Below are positions 1 through 7,541 of a stretch of DNA of 42,575 nucleotides, in pieces; the first letter of the stretch is position 1, and every line of letters begins with the position of its first letter. The position numbers and the translations under genes are program-made. Source of the DNA: an uncultured Clostridia bacterium (GTDB lineage: Bacteria > Bacillota_A > Clostridia > Christensenellales > Borkfalkiaceae); the NCBI GenBank assembly GCA_934292955.1, contig CAKQXZ010000012.1, positions 1-42,575 of the forward strand, read 5' to 3'. The notes under the pieces were generated by a model. It was given only the letters and a program-made list of their open reading frames with translations. It made no database searches and had not been told where the DNA came from.

Positions 1-548
1 TAAACTTTGAGCGTCTGGTTGAGTTCGTAAGTTTCGCCCGGAACCTGATCTGCGGGAAGAAGAACGCCTTCTATCTGACCGCCTCCGATTTCGACGTAAA
101 CGGTCTTGTTTTCTATTCTTCTTATGATGCAGTTCTGAATTTCGTTTTCTTTATCTTCGAATTCGGCGATCGTGTTGTCGCGCTCGGCTTCGCGCAGTTT
201 TTGCATAACGACCTGCTTAGCCGTCTGCGCCGCGATTCTTCCGAACGCCTTGGGAACGAATTCCTGTTCGAACTTGTCGCCTGCTTTATACGATTTTTTA
301 TACGTTCTTGCTTCTTCCAGCGAAATCTCGTTTTCGGGATCGACAACTTCGTCGACAACGTCTTTGATCATGCAGAATTTAACGTTGAACTTTTCGGGAT
401 TCATTTTGATTTTAACCGTTCCCTGAACGTTAAACTGACGTTTATACGCTATGGAAAGAGCGTTTTCCAACGTGGAAATAAGCATGTCGTAATCAAGACC
501 CTTTTCGTTTACGAGATCTTCGAGTGCCTGAAAAAATTCCTTATTCAT
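1..548 (-). CDS. nusA: Transcription termination/antitermination factor NusA, N-terminal part (runs off the left edge)
   Basis: NusA binds RNA polymerase through its N-terminal domain and modulates pausing, termination and antitermination. The visible 182 or so residues begin MNKEFFQALEDLVNEKG and continue through the typical N-terminal domain (ISTLENALSIAYKR) into what should be the S1 domain. There is no stop before the window edge, so the gene is cut by the window rather than broken. The ATG at 546-548 follows an AGGAG Shine-Dalgarno about 11 bases upstream. It lies 36 bases after rimP, the conserved rimP-nusA pairing, so both are presumably expressed from the promoter at 1144-1172. KH domains are outside the window and cannot be judged. 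Confidence 0.95.
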   Translation of the reverse strand, partial: MNKEFFQALEDLVNEKGLDYDMLISTLENALSIAYKRQFNVQGTVKIKMNPEKFNVKFCMIKDVVDEVVDPENEISLEEARTYKKSYKAGDKFEQEFVPKAFGRIAAQTAKQVVMQKLREAERDNTIAEFEDKENEIQNCIIRRIENKTVYVEIGGGQIEGVLLPADQVPGETYELNQTLKV

Positions 549-584
549 AATAAATTTAACTCCTGTTTATGGATAAATTGCGCG

Positions 585-1046
585 TCAGTCGAACTTGACG
601 GCAACGTTCATTTTTGCGATTTTTGAAAGGGTTATCTTCTGTTCTTTTCCGTCGATTAAAACAACCACGTTATTATCGTCGTACCCTACAAGCGTGCCTT
701 CGAAATACTTTTTGCCTTTTTCGGGCGCGTAAAAACGTATTTCTACGTCTTCGCCGAGATGTTTTTCGAAATCGCGCGCGGTCTTGAGCGGTCTGTCAAG
801 CCCGGGACTGGATACGTTGAGCGTGTAGGACGCGCCGAGCGTAAAGTCGAACTCGTCGAGCGGCGCGTCTATGGCGTTGTGATACTTTTCGCAAGTATCG
901 AGATCGACTCCGTCTTCGGTATCGATAAACACCGTAAGCGACGGGTTTTTGCTCATTCTGAACTCCACGTCGACGACTTCGATATTCATCGGTTCCGCAA
1001 TCGACACAAGCAACTGTTTTAATTCTTCGATCGATTTTGTTTTCAT
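585..1046 (-). CDS. rimP: Ribosome maturation factor RimP
   Basis: RimP is a cytoplasmic factor that helps 30S subunit maturation. The 153-residue product has the usual family length and the diagnostic block NVSSPGLDRPL near residue 80, followed by the C-terminal SH3-like barrel (GTLVGYDDNNVVVLIDG). It is followed by nusA, the conserved order in most bacteria. The start at 1044-1046 has no close Shine-Dalgarno; the best purine stretch (AAAGGGG on the minus strand, about 1076-1082) lies beyond an 8-bp hairpin at 1056-1074, whose folding would bring it nearer the start. The leader also contains a terminator-like hairpin, suggesting attenuation control. Confidence 0.95.
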   Translation of the reverse strand: MKTKSIEELKQLLVSIAEPMNIEVVDVEFRMSKNPSLTVFIDTEDGVDLDTCEKYHNAIDAPLDEFDFTLGASYTLNVSSPGLDRPLKTARDFEKHLGEDVEIRFYAPEKGKKYFEGTLVGYDDNNVVVLIDGKEQKITLSKIAKMNVAVKFD

Positions 1047-1055
1047 CCGATTTAA

Positions 1056-1074
1056 TTGCGTTTGTTAAACGCAA
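1056..1074 (-). other. Short hairpin between Shine-Dalgarno-like GGGG and rimP start
   Basis: TTGCGTTT and AAACGCAA form a perfect 8-bp stem with a 3-base loop, ten bases before the rimP ATG. The only purine-rich Shine-Dalgarno candidate lies on the far side of it, so the fold would shorten the effective spacing. A role in translation initiation is inference. Confidence 0.45.
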
Positions 1075-1082
1075 CCCCTTTA

Positions 1083-1114
1083 CATAAAAATTTGAGAGGG
1101 GATCGCCCTCTCAA
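1083..1114 (-). terminator. Hairpin terminator/attenuator in the rimP-nusA leader
   Basis: On the minus strand TTGAGAGGG and CCCTCTCAA form a perfect 9-bp stem with a 5-base loop, followed by a short U tract (ATTTTTATG). It lies about 30 bases downstream of the promoter at 1144-1172 and upstream of rimP, so it sits in the 5' leader. The 3' arm's CCCCT can alternatively pair with AGGGG just downstream, the rimP Shine-Dalgarno candidate. NusA-dependent attenuation of the rimP-nusA operon is known in Bacillus subtilis; that the same applies here is inference. Confidence 0.7.
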
Positions 1115-1143
1115 TGTCAAGTAACGTATAATCAAGCATAGGT

Positions 1144-1172
1144 ATCATAACATATTATATATACTTTTGCAA
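1144..1172 (-). promoter_or_regulatory. Sigma-A-type promoter for rimP-nusA
   Basis: Minus strand TTGCAA, 17-base spacer, TATGAT. Predicted transcription start is near 1137, giving a leader of about 90 bases that contains the attenuator-like hairpin. Confidence 0.65.
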
Positions 1173-1269
1173 GCGTTTTTTCACGGTTTAGGGCAAAATG
1201 TGCCATACCGCGTTTTAAGCCGCCGATAATTACCCGCCGAACCGCATTTTTCAGGACTATGTTACCCGA

Positions 1270-2802
1270 TTACACGTCGAATTCGGGGAACCCGCCTTTA
1301 AGACGGACGAGTTCGATAAGCATCTGCGCGGTGGCGAGCGCGTCGCTGTAAGCACGGTGGTGCAGAAATTCTATGCCGAAATGCTCGCAGACGGTGTTAA
1401 GTTTATGGTTGGTGAGCGACGGCAGAACGGCTCTTGCGAGTGCGAGCGTGTCTATTCCGCGGTTGGAATAAACGTAGCCGCACGGCTTTGACATATTTTT
1501 TATGAACGGATAGTCGAACCCGATATTGTGCGCGACTATGATACTTCCGTAACAGAATTTATAAAGATCGCCAGCGACGTCGGCAAATACGGGAGCGTCC
1601 GCCACCATTTCGTCGGTTATTCCCGTAAGTTCAACGACAACTTCGGGAATTTTTCTTTCGGGGTTGACCATTGTGGCGAATTTTTCGGTAACTTTGCCGT
1701 CTACAAGCCTGACCGCGCCGATTTCGGTTACTCTGTCGTCGGACGGCGAGGTGCCCGTCGTTTCAAGGTCGATTACAACTATGTTCGTGCCTTTGAATGC
1801 AGGCGGAACGGACATGTCGGCATTGAAAAGACTTGTCTGCCGTATTTCTTCGATAGGCGACGGTTTGACAAGCAGATAGGTTTCGGGCGGCCGGCGCGAT
1901 TGTTTTTCCTGATAAACGAAATCTTTTGGCAGCTCGCAGAAATTGAATGACTTAATTGAAAATCTGTGATAGCCCGCGTCGGTTATTTCGGCTTTGCCGA
2001 AAACTATGACTTCGCTGCCTTCCTGAATTTTTTCGAGTTTTTTAAGAGTTGCTTTATTCTCGGTAAAAAGCGAACCGGACATTCTGCCCGTTCCGTCGCT
2101 GAAATCGTAAATGAAGAAGGGTTTGCCCGTTTTGGTAGTGCGCTCGCGCACGCCTACGACCTTACCCGCAATATACAGATCGCCCGTGCGCTCGGCGGCG
2201 TCCTGAATATACATAACTTCGTTTGTTTCGTCGTTGGTGAAAAGTCGGGTTACGGCGTTTACCTTGAAATAACGGGGCGGAATCTGCTCTATTCGCGCAT
2301 AGTCTACCTTTTCGTCGTCAAGCACGCCCGAATTGTCTTCGTTGGCTTTTGTATGATATGCGACCGAAAAATCTTCGCAGAAATAGCCCGTCAGAAAATT
2401 TTTGAGCAGATCTTCGAATTTTTTGGTTTTAAGATAGGAACAAACGTCTTCTTCGGCGGTAAGTTCTATAAACGCCTTATCCATGCCGACGGTTACTTTT
2501 ATATCCTTTTCGGCAATTCTGTCTTTTACGGGGATGCAAGTCTGTTTTATGTAATCGTAAACTCTGCGGGCGGCTACGTCGGACGAACATACCGTTTTGT
2601 GCATCGTAACTTCAACGCTTGCAAACGGCAACTCTTCAGATATGAGCGAAGCAATCTCCTTTTCGTCGTCGGCGGTAAAGTGTCTGTTGGTAAGCAGTAC
2701 CACGGAAAGTTTTTTGCCGCTCTTTTCGTAAGTCGCTTCTTCTACCCTTATGTTAGAAAACCTTTCGTCGGATTGTTTTATTTTATCGCTTGCAAGACTC
2801 AT
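1270..2802 (-). CDS. PolC-locus protein reduced to N-terminal/OB and DEDDh proofreading exonuclease domains
   Basis: Full PolC is a replicative DNA polymerase of roughly 1400 residues. This 510-residue product keeps a PolC-like N-terminal region (1-200), the OB fold (about 205-290, with GDLYIAGKVVGVRERTTKTG), then a DEDDh 3'-5' exonuclease: DLETTG (345-350), HNIGFDYPF (425-433) and HHRAYSDA (481-488), with D345, E347, D430, H482 and D487 as expected catalytic residues. No PHP domain or polymerase palm is present, and the protein ends right after the exonuclease. Only 223 bases separate it from rimP, so the polymerase half is not simply frameshifted. It occupies exactly the ispG-polC-rimP position. 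ATG at 2802 has CGGAGAAC upstream. Likely a proofreading subunit acting in trans; alternatively a general DnaQ-type exonuclease. Confidence 0.85.
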   Translation of the reverse strand: MSLASDKIKQSDERFSNIRVEEATYEKSGKKLSVVLLTNRHFTADDEKEIASLISEELPFASVEVTMHKTVCSSDVAARRVYDYIKQTCIPVKDRIAEKDIKVTVGMDKAFIELTAEEDVCSYLKTKKFEDLLKNFLTGYFCEDFSVAYHTKANEDNSGVLDDEKVDYARIEQIPPRYFKVNAVTRLFTNDETNEVMYIQDAAERTGDLYIAGKVVGVRERTTKTGKPFFIYDFSDGTGRMSGSLFTENKATLKKLEKIQEGSEVIVFGKAEITDAGYHRFSIKSFNFCELPKDFVYQEKQSRRPPETYLLVKPSPIEEIRQTSLFNADMSVPPAFKGTNIVVIDLETTGTSPSDDRVTEIGAVRLVDGKVTEKFATMVNPERKIPEVVVELTGITDEMVADAPVFADVAGDLYKFCYGSIIVAHNIGFDYPFIKNMSKPCGYVYSNRGIDTLALARAVLPSLTNHKLNTVCEHFGIEFLHHRAYSDALATAQMLIELVRLKGGFPEFDV

Positions 2803-2870
2803 TTGTTCTCCGTTACGGACATCAAATCCGTTTTGTATTGTTCGTTTTATTGCTTAATGTTTGCCGTGAT

Positions 2871-3965
2871 TTACTCGCCGTCGGCGACGGGTTTATCGGC
2901 GGTTGCCGCGTTGTTATCGGGTGTTTCGGCGGCAAGTTTTTTTATTTCTTCTATAAACAGTTTTTCGGCGTCTTCGACTGCAATGTTAGCAATGATTTCG
3001 CCTTTTTTGAAAAGTACGCAACGTTTGCCGTTGCCTGCAATGCCTATATCGCACCCGCGCGCTTCGCCCGGACCGTTGACTATGCAACCCATAACTGCGA
3101 TTTTTAGCGGTTTTTTAATGTCCGCCACCATTTTTTCGACGCGCTCGGCAAGACCTATGCTGTCGTACTCCGTTCTGCCGCAAGTGGGGCATGCAATAAC
3201 TTCGGCGCCGTCTTTGCCCAAACCTAAAGAACGCAAAAGTTTAACGCCCGCAACAACTTCTTCTTCGGGCGGACTTGCGAGCGAATAGCGGATGGTATCG
3301 CCTATACCCTGCAACAATAACGCGCCGATGCCCGCGCTGCCTTTTATAAGACCGCTTTTAAGCGTTCCCGCTTCGGTTACGCCGACGTGCAAAGGATAAT
3401 CGCATTTTTTGTTAAGATATTCGTATGCACCCACCGTCGTTTTGAGCGACGACGATTTTGCGGACAATACGATATCGGTCACGCCGAACTTTTCCAATAC
3501 GGCGGCTTTTGCCAGCGCGCTTTCGGCAAGCGCGATTTCGTTATTGCCGTACTTTTCGGCAAACTTCTTTTCTACGCTGCCGCTGTTGGAACCTACTCTG
3601 CAAGGCACGTTGTTGCGCTTTAAGCAGACGGCAACCTTTTCTATGTTTTCGTCCGAGCCTATATTGCCCGGATTTATTCTTATTTTGTCCGCACCGTTTT
3701 CGACTGCCTTTATCGCAAGCCGATAATCGAAATGAACGTCGGCAACGAGCGGAACGGTTATGTGCTTTTTGATTTCTTTTATGGCAGCCGCGTCGTTTTC
3801 GTCGCGCACGGAAACGCGCATAATGTCCGCACCGAGCGCAGTCGCCGCGTTTATCTGATTTATCGTAGCGGAAACATCGGACGTATGTGTGTTGCACATA
3901 GACTGTACGCTTACGGCGTTGCCGCCGCCTATTTTTACGTTTCCGACTTTTACTTCGAATGACAT
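2871..3965 (-). CDS. ispG: 4-hydroxy-3-methylbut-2-enyl diphosphate synthase IspG (GcpE)
   Basis: IspG is the [4Fe-4S] enzyme of the MEP isoprenoid pathway that converts MEcPP to HMBPP. The 364-residue product shows the TIM-barrel start (AVSVQSMCNTHTSDV), KIRINPGNIG, and the C-terminal iron-sulfur part with CPTCGR and MGCIVNGPGEARGCDIGIAG. This is the usual length for the short bacterial form, apart from an alanine-rich tail of about 20 residues that looks unstructured. ATG at 3963-3965 is preceded by AAGAAGGGAA. It is the usual neighbour of polC in Clostridia; dxr and rseP, which often precede it, are absent and coaX is found instead. Confidence 0.96.
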   Translation of the reverse strand: MSFEVKVGNVKIGGGNAVSVQSMCNTHTSDVSATINQINAATALGADIMRVSVRDENDAAAIKEIKKHITVPLVADVHFDYRLAIKAVENGADKIRINPGNIGSDENIEKVAVCLKRNNVPCRVGSNSGSVEKKFAEKYGNNEIALAESALAKAAVLEKFGVTDIVLSAKSSSLKTTVGAYEYLNKKCDYPLHVGVTEAGTLKSGLIKGSAGIGALLLQGIGDTIRYSLASPPEEEVVAGVKLLRSLGLGKDGAEVIACPTCGRTEYDSIGLAERVEKMVADIKKPLKIAVMGCIVNGPGEARGCDIGIAGNGKRCVLFKKGEIIANIAVEDAEKLFIEEIKKLAAETPDNNAATADKPVADGE

Positions 3966-4008
3966 TGCGTTTCCCTTCTTTTTTGCCGAATTATTTTTTA
4001 CTGACGAT

Positions 4009-4043
4009 ATTGCCGCCGCCGTAAAAATCGGGTTTGCGGCAAT
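4009..4043. other. Stem-loop between coaX and ispG
   Basis: ATTGCCGC (4009-4016) pairs with GCGGCAAT (4036-4043) around a 19-base loop. There is no adjacent U tract on the minus strand, so it may be an mRNA processing or stability element rather than a terminator. Confidence 0.35.
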
Positions 4044-4083
4044 ACCTTTAATCGTTAGTTATAAGTCGATAATGAAACCGTGT

Positions 4084-5130
4084 TTATAGTTTTTCGCCGA
4101 ACTGTTCTTCGAAAGCCTTTTCGTCCATAGTCGGCACATATTTCGGATATTTTTCGTCGCCTGTAGCTATTACATAACCGCGCTTTATCGCTTCGTTCTG
4201 AAGCTTTGCGGCGGTAGGGAAGCCCATCGAGAGCTTGCGCTGAATAAGCGAAATCGAAAGAGAGCCGTGTTCGATCGCCACGCGCATGGCGGCGCACAAT
4301 TTCTTTTCGAATTCGCGAGCCGCTCTCGCACGCTCTTCTTCTTCGAACTTCGGATCGGTATTCAGTTCGTACAGCATTCTAAGCCCTACGAGAGTGAGCG
4401 TTCTGTCCGTAATATCGATATCCGATTCTTCGGCGATAATTGAGCCGAGCCCGCCCGTAGCAACGACGACGCAGCCCTTTTTATCGACGCCGAGTTCTTT
4501 GCGGGTACGTTTCAGAATGCCGTCTACAAGACCGGCAAAACCGTATAAAAGTCCCGCCTGCATGTTGGTGACGGTGTCTTTACAAATGACTTCGCCCGGC
4601 AGTTCGAGTTCGATATTAGGCAGTTTTGCCGTACCGTTGACGAGCGAATCGAGCGAGCCTTTAATACCCGGGGCGATTACGCCGCCGATAAGTTCGCCTT
4701 TTTCGGTTATGACGTTGAAAGTGGTCGCAGTGCCGAAATCTATGCAGATGACCGGCTTTTTGCCGCCGTACAATTTATATGCCGCAACCGAATTGACTAT
4801 TCTGTCGGCACCCACTTCGCGCGGGTTATCTACCCGTACGTTTAAGCCCGTTCTGAGCCCCGGACCGACGACGAGCGGCTTTTTGCCGAAATAGTATTCG
4901 CACATGTGTTCCATGGTATAATTGAGTTGCGGTATTACCGACGACATGATTACGCCTTCTATCTGATCGCGCTTTATAGCGGCAGATTCGAGCAGATCTC
5001 GCACGATAACGCCGTATTCGTCCGCCGTGGAAGAACGCTTTGAAGCGACGCGGAAGGACGCTACTAGTTTTTCGCCTTCGAAAACGCCGTATTTTATGTT
5101 AGTGTTGCCTATATCGATACATAAAATCAT
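4084..5130 (-). CDS. coaX: Type III pantothenate kinase CoaX with a C-terminal FtsK-gamma-like winged-helix domain
   Basis: CoaX phosphorylates pantothenate, the first step of CoA synthesis. Residues 1-255 carry the type III motifs DIGNTNIKYG, GADRIVNSVAAY and IDFGTATTFNVI, and match the full family length. After about residue 258 there is an extra 90-residue domain. Its core SISLIQRKLSMGFPTAAKL, followed by QNEAIKRGYV, closely resembles the FtsK/SpoIIIE gamma winged helix (typically SISLLQRRLRIGYNRAARL and a following helix ending in G-x-V). That domain binds DNA in FtsK. A 28-residue tail follows. The reading frame is continuous and the ATG at 5130 has GGGTGA upstream. It lies 82 bases after the likely pantothenate transporter. 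The kinase call is firm; the DNA-binding call is by motif similarity only. Confidence 0.93.
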   Translation of the reverse strand: MILCIDIGNTNIKYGVFEGEKLVASFRVASKRSSTADEYGVIVRDLLESAAIKRDQIEGVIMSSVIPQLNYTMEHMCEYYFGKKPLVVGPGLRTGLNVRVDNPREVGADRIVNSVAAYKLYGGKKPVICIDFGTATTFNVITEKGELIGGVIAPGIKGSLDSLVNGTAKLPNIELELPGEVICKDTVTNMQAGLLYGFAGLVDGILKRTRKELGVDKKGCVVVATGGLGSIIAEESDIDITDRTLTLVGLRMLYELNTDPKFEEEERARAAREFEKKLCAAMRVAIEHGSLSISLIQRKLSMGFPTAAKLQNEAIKRGYVIATGDEKYPKYVPTMDEKAFEEQFGEKL

Positions 5131-5212
5131 ATTTTCACCCGTTTGTTTGTTTTATTTTGTCGGTTGTTTTTTGAAATTTTTGCCGACGTTTGTTATTTTT
5201 TGTTTGCTCTTA

Positions 5213-5845
5213 TTATTTTTGTTTGCCGTTTATACTTTTTCCTACCGCTTTTATGACAGTGTAAAAAAGCGGCGTGGCGATAAGGTTAACGCAGAATTCC
5301 ACAACGAAGTTAAACCCCGCGCAACCTATGAACAGAAATTTTACGACCGCGTCCGCATCGCCGATAAAGCCTTTTGCCACAAACGCCGCCGTGAACCAAT
5401 GCCCGAAAGCAAGCGTTAAAAGCACGAAAATCGCCGTGTTTATAACGGGAGCGGAAAGCGCAGCCAGAACTATTCCGACTTTTTCGTTTTTATTTTTAAG
5501 CGCGTTGAAGATCAGCCCCGGAACAACGCCCGCAAGAATACCTTTTGAAAATATAATCAATACGGTTGCGAATGCGTTCGCGTCGAGCATAACATAGGTA
5601 AACCCGTCGGCACCCGTTACGCCGTAAATAAAAACGATAAGCGAGAACACAAACCCGAGAAAGCCGCCCGCAACGGGACCTAAAATGCACGAGCCGAGCA
5701 CAATAGGGATAAGCACGAGAGAAAAACTCGTCGCGCCGACTTTCACGGAACCGAGTCCCGCTTGCAAGAGTACTACGAACGCCGTTAAAATACCGAGCGT
5801 CGCAATGTTTTTCGCAGTGAAAAAGCCTTTTTTTGTTTTTTCCAT
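5213..5845 (-). CDS. panT: ECF transporter S component, likely pantothenate-specific
   Basis: ECF S components are small membrane proteins that bind a vitamin and dock onto a shared energy-coupling module (EcfA, EcfA', EcfT). The 210-residue product has about six hydrophobic segments, starts with an N-terminal ATLGILTAFVVLLQ segment typical of the family, and has SFSLVLIPIVLGSCILGPVAGGFLGF, the usual signature for S components. Substrate is inferred from the following coaX. No ATPase or EcfT gene is nearby, consistent with a group II system using a shared module. Minus-strand start at 5845 has TTGGAGTAAG upstream. A different vitamin is possible. Confidence 0.8.
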   Translation of the reverse strand: MEKTKKGFFTAKNIATLGILTAFVVLLQAGLGSVKVGATSFSLVLIPIVLGSCILGPVAGGFLGFVFSLIVFIYGVTGADGFTYVMLDANAFATVLIIFSKGILAGVVPGLIFNALKNKNEKVGIVLAALSAPVINTAIFVLLTLAFGHWFTAAFVAKGFIGDADAVVKFLFIGCAGFNFVVEFCVNLIATPLFYTVIKAVGKSINGKQK

Positions 5846-6234
5846 AACTTACTCCAATCGGATTCCTTTTCGCGTTTTCGTAAAACCGCCCCCTTTTACG
5901 CGGGCAAGTTGAACGATTTTGCTTTTTGGATATCCGTTGATAAATTTATTTGTCGTACAATGCGATTTTATAAGGTCGTTCCGAAATTTCGTAAACGCCG
6001 ACCGCTTTTTGCACGGACATCGTGAATATTATATTAAATGTTATGAATAATTGCAAACAAAAAACCGATAAAACGGCATAAATGTTTTTTATAAACGCTT
6101 GTATAAGATTTCGGAACGCTTGCAACAAATGTTTTTTATTAAGCACCGAACGCCGTGTTGTAACACTTGCCGAACTAAAAACGTATGATATATTGACGGC
6201 GATAAAAAGCCGAAATTACAAGGAGAAAAGAAAT
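5846..6234. other. Divergent intergenic region between panT and the Cys-rich small protein gene
   Basis: This 389-base AT-rich stretch separates a minus-strand gene from a plus-strand gene, so it should hold both promoters. Candidates: minus strand TTTACG-17-TATAAA near 5970-6000 for panT; plus strand TTGCCG-16-TATATT at 6167-6194 for the small gene. An 11-base inverted repeat, CGTTCCGAAAT near 5978 and ATTTCGGAACG near 6108, brackets the centre. No convincing gene was seen. Confidence 0.4.
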
Positions 6235-6453
6235 ATGATGAACTGTTTCGGTCTTCCCGATAATAATTGCTATCTCTGGTTGCTCGTTATAATATTCCTT
6301 TGCTGCGGCGGTTGCGGTTGCATCGGAAACATTATCGAAAAAATATGCGGTTGCGGCGCGCTTCTTCCTATTCTGCTCGTTCTTCTCTGCTGCTGCGGCG
6401 GCGGTTGCGATAAAGGTCCCGCACCCAAATTCCCCGGCTGCGGTTGCAAATAA
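6235..6453 (+). CDS. Small cysteine-rich membrane protein, function unknown
   Basis: A 72-residue product with 14 cysteines, starting MMNCFGLPDNNCYLWLL. Two hydrophobic stretches (about residues 13-24 and 42-51) are each followed by a Cys/Gly cluster (CCGGCGCIG and CCCGGGCDKG), and the C-terminus ends PGCGCK. The start at 6235 is chosen because AAGGAGAAAAG lies just upstream; the same frame is open further 5' but has no such site. A clear terminator follows at 6512-6535, so this is a monocistronic gene and the only complete plus-strand gene in the window. The hydrophobic-then-Cys/Gly pattern is reminiscent of small Gly/Cys-rich membrane proteins of Bacillota, but I do not recognise the family. 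Could bind metal or form disulfides. Confidence 0.8.
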   Translation: MMNCFGLPDNNCYLWLLVIIFLCCGGCGCIGNIIEKICGCGALLPILLVLLCCCGGGCDKGPAPKFPGCGCK

Positions 6454-6511
6454 TAACAAGTTAAACCCGATATCGCAGATAGTTGACAAATAAACCATTA
6501 TACATAAATTT

Positions 6512-6543
6512 CGCCGCGGCATTATCGTCGCGGCGTTATTTTT
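6512..6543 (+). terminator. Intrinsic terminator of the Cys-rich gene
   Basis: CGCCGCG (6512-6518) and CGCGGCG (6529-6535) form a GC-rich stem with a 10-base loop, followed by TTATTTTTAT on the plus strand. Confidence 0.75.
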
Positions 6544-6621
6544 ATATTGAAAAAACCGTCTATAAGTCGATTATCGGATATTTCAACTTTTTTAGCCGTA
6601 CCTTACGCTTGTCAACAAACA

Positions 6622-7338
6622 TTACGGCAAAGCAAGTAATTGGTCTATCGAATACATGTATTCGCCCGTTTTAAGTCTGTAATAATAATTTAGAAATTTA
6701 AGCGCGTATTTAACAGAATCTGTATCGGACGGCTTATCGTCTGCAATATTACCGAGTGCGCGCGCGGTGTCGGGAAGAATTTCGCGGATGCCCGTAGTAA
6801 AGCAATCTTCGCACAAAAACACGCCGTTTTCCGCGTCAAAATACGCTTTTTCGAAATTATCCGTTGTCTTTCCGCAACAAGCGCATTTGCCTGCGTTTAA
6901 CGCGTAGCCCGAAATCTCGGTTTCTTTATATAAAAAATCGGCAAGGACGCGCTCGGGAACGTCGGTGGAAAAGTTCAGATTTTTAAGGCTGTCCACCGCG
7001 AGAATAAAGGTTTCTCTGTCGGGCGAACCGCTTTCGGTGAATTTAAGCAAAAATTCGAGAATGCAAGCCCCCGCATAGTAAGCGCGGATATCAAGACGGA
7101 TTTTATAAAAACTTTCTATTTCGGTCGCGCCCGTAACGGTCATACGGTCGCCGCTTTCGTTAATGACGTATTCGGCAAAACAAAAAGGCTGAGCGCAAAA
7201 ACCAAGTTTTGCTCCTGCCTTTTTTACCCCGCGGACACACGCGCCGATCAGTCCCCTTTCAAGTGAATAAAGACTGATCATTTTGTCGTTATCGCGGTAA
7301 TCCACGCTTTTTAATGCCAAAGCGTTAACTTTAATCAT
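6622..7338 (-). CDS. recO: DNA repair protein RecO
   Basis: RecO loads RecA onto SSB-coated DNA together with RecR and anneals strands in RecF-pathway repair. The 238-residue product has the N-terminal OB fold (ALALKSVDYRDNDKMISLYS), a helical middle, and a zinc-binding cluster CACCG...CEDC at about residues 155-185 (CxxC-x20-CxxC-like). Length matches the family. Start at 7338 has AACGGAGTAA upstream. It follows era and yqzL as in Bacillus. Confidence 0.95.
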   Translation of the reverse strand: MIKVNALALKSVDYRDNDKMISLYSLERGLIGACVRGVKKAGAKLGFCAQPFCFAEYVINESGDRMTVTGATEIESFYKIRLDIRAYYAGACILEFLLKFTESGSPDRETFILAVDSLKNLNFSTDVPERVLADFLYKETEISGYALNAGKCACCGKTTDNFEKAYFDAENGVFLCEDCFTTGIREILPDTARALGNIADDKPSDTDSVKYALKFLNYYYRLKTGEYMYSIDQLLALP

Positions 7339-7541
7339 TATTTACTCCGTTAACCGTACTGTACTTTTTATTGTATTTATGACTTTTTATCGTATTTACG
7401 CCGTAAAATCAACAACTGTTATAATATATGTGCCGTAAAAGCAACAACTCTTATAGTATTTGTGCCGTAAAAATCGATTTTTACGGCACAAATACTAAAC
7501 GTTCGTAAGCGTTACAAAGTAATCAAAGGTTAGTTTACAAC
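7339..7541. repeat. 32-bp tandem repeats running into a 44-bp perfect palindrome
   Basis: Two copies of a 32-base unit (7400-7431 and 7432-7463, both starting GCCGTAAAA and sharing CAACAACT) precede a third partial copy that begins the same way. The third runs into a perfect 44-base palindrome at 7454-7497, centred on ATCGAT between 7475 and 7476. It lies upstream of recO and downstream of yqzL on the minus strand. The hairpin is very stable but has no long U tract on either side. Nothing else was seen here. Confidence 0.8.

Noticed and set aside
1966..3288. Plus-strand open frame of 440 codons
   Set aside because: Lies wholly antisense to the PolC-like and ispG genes; produced by the codon bias of the minus-strand genes. 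No Shine-Dalgarno and no recognisable motif.
5946..6146. Minus-strand 66-codon frame with a GTG start and a hydrophobic stretch
   Set aside because: No Shine-Dalgarno, AT-driven composition, and it would occupy the divergent promoter region of panT and the Cys-rich gene.
7400..7497. CRISPR array
   Set aside because: Repeats are directly adjacent with no unique spacers and only two to three units; no cas genes.
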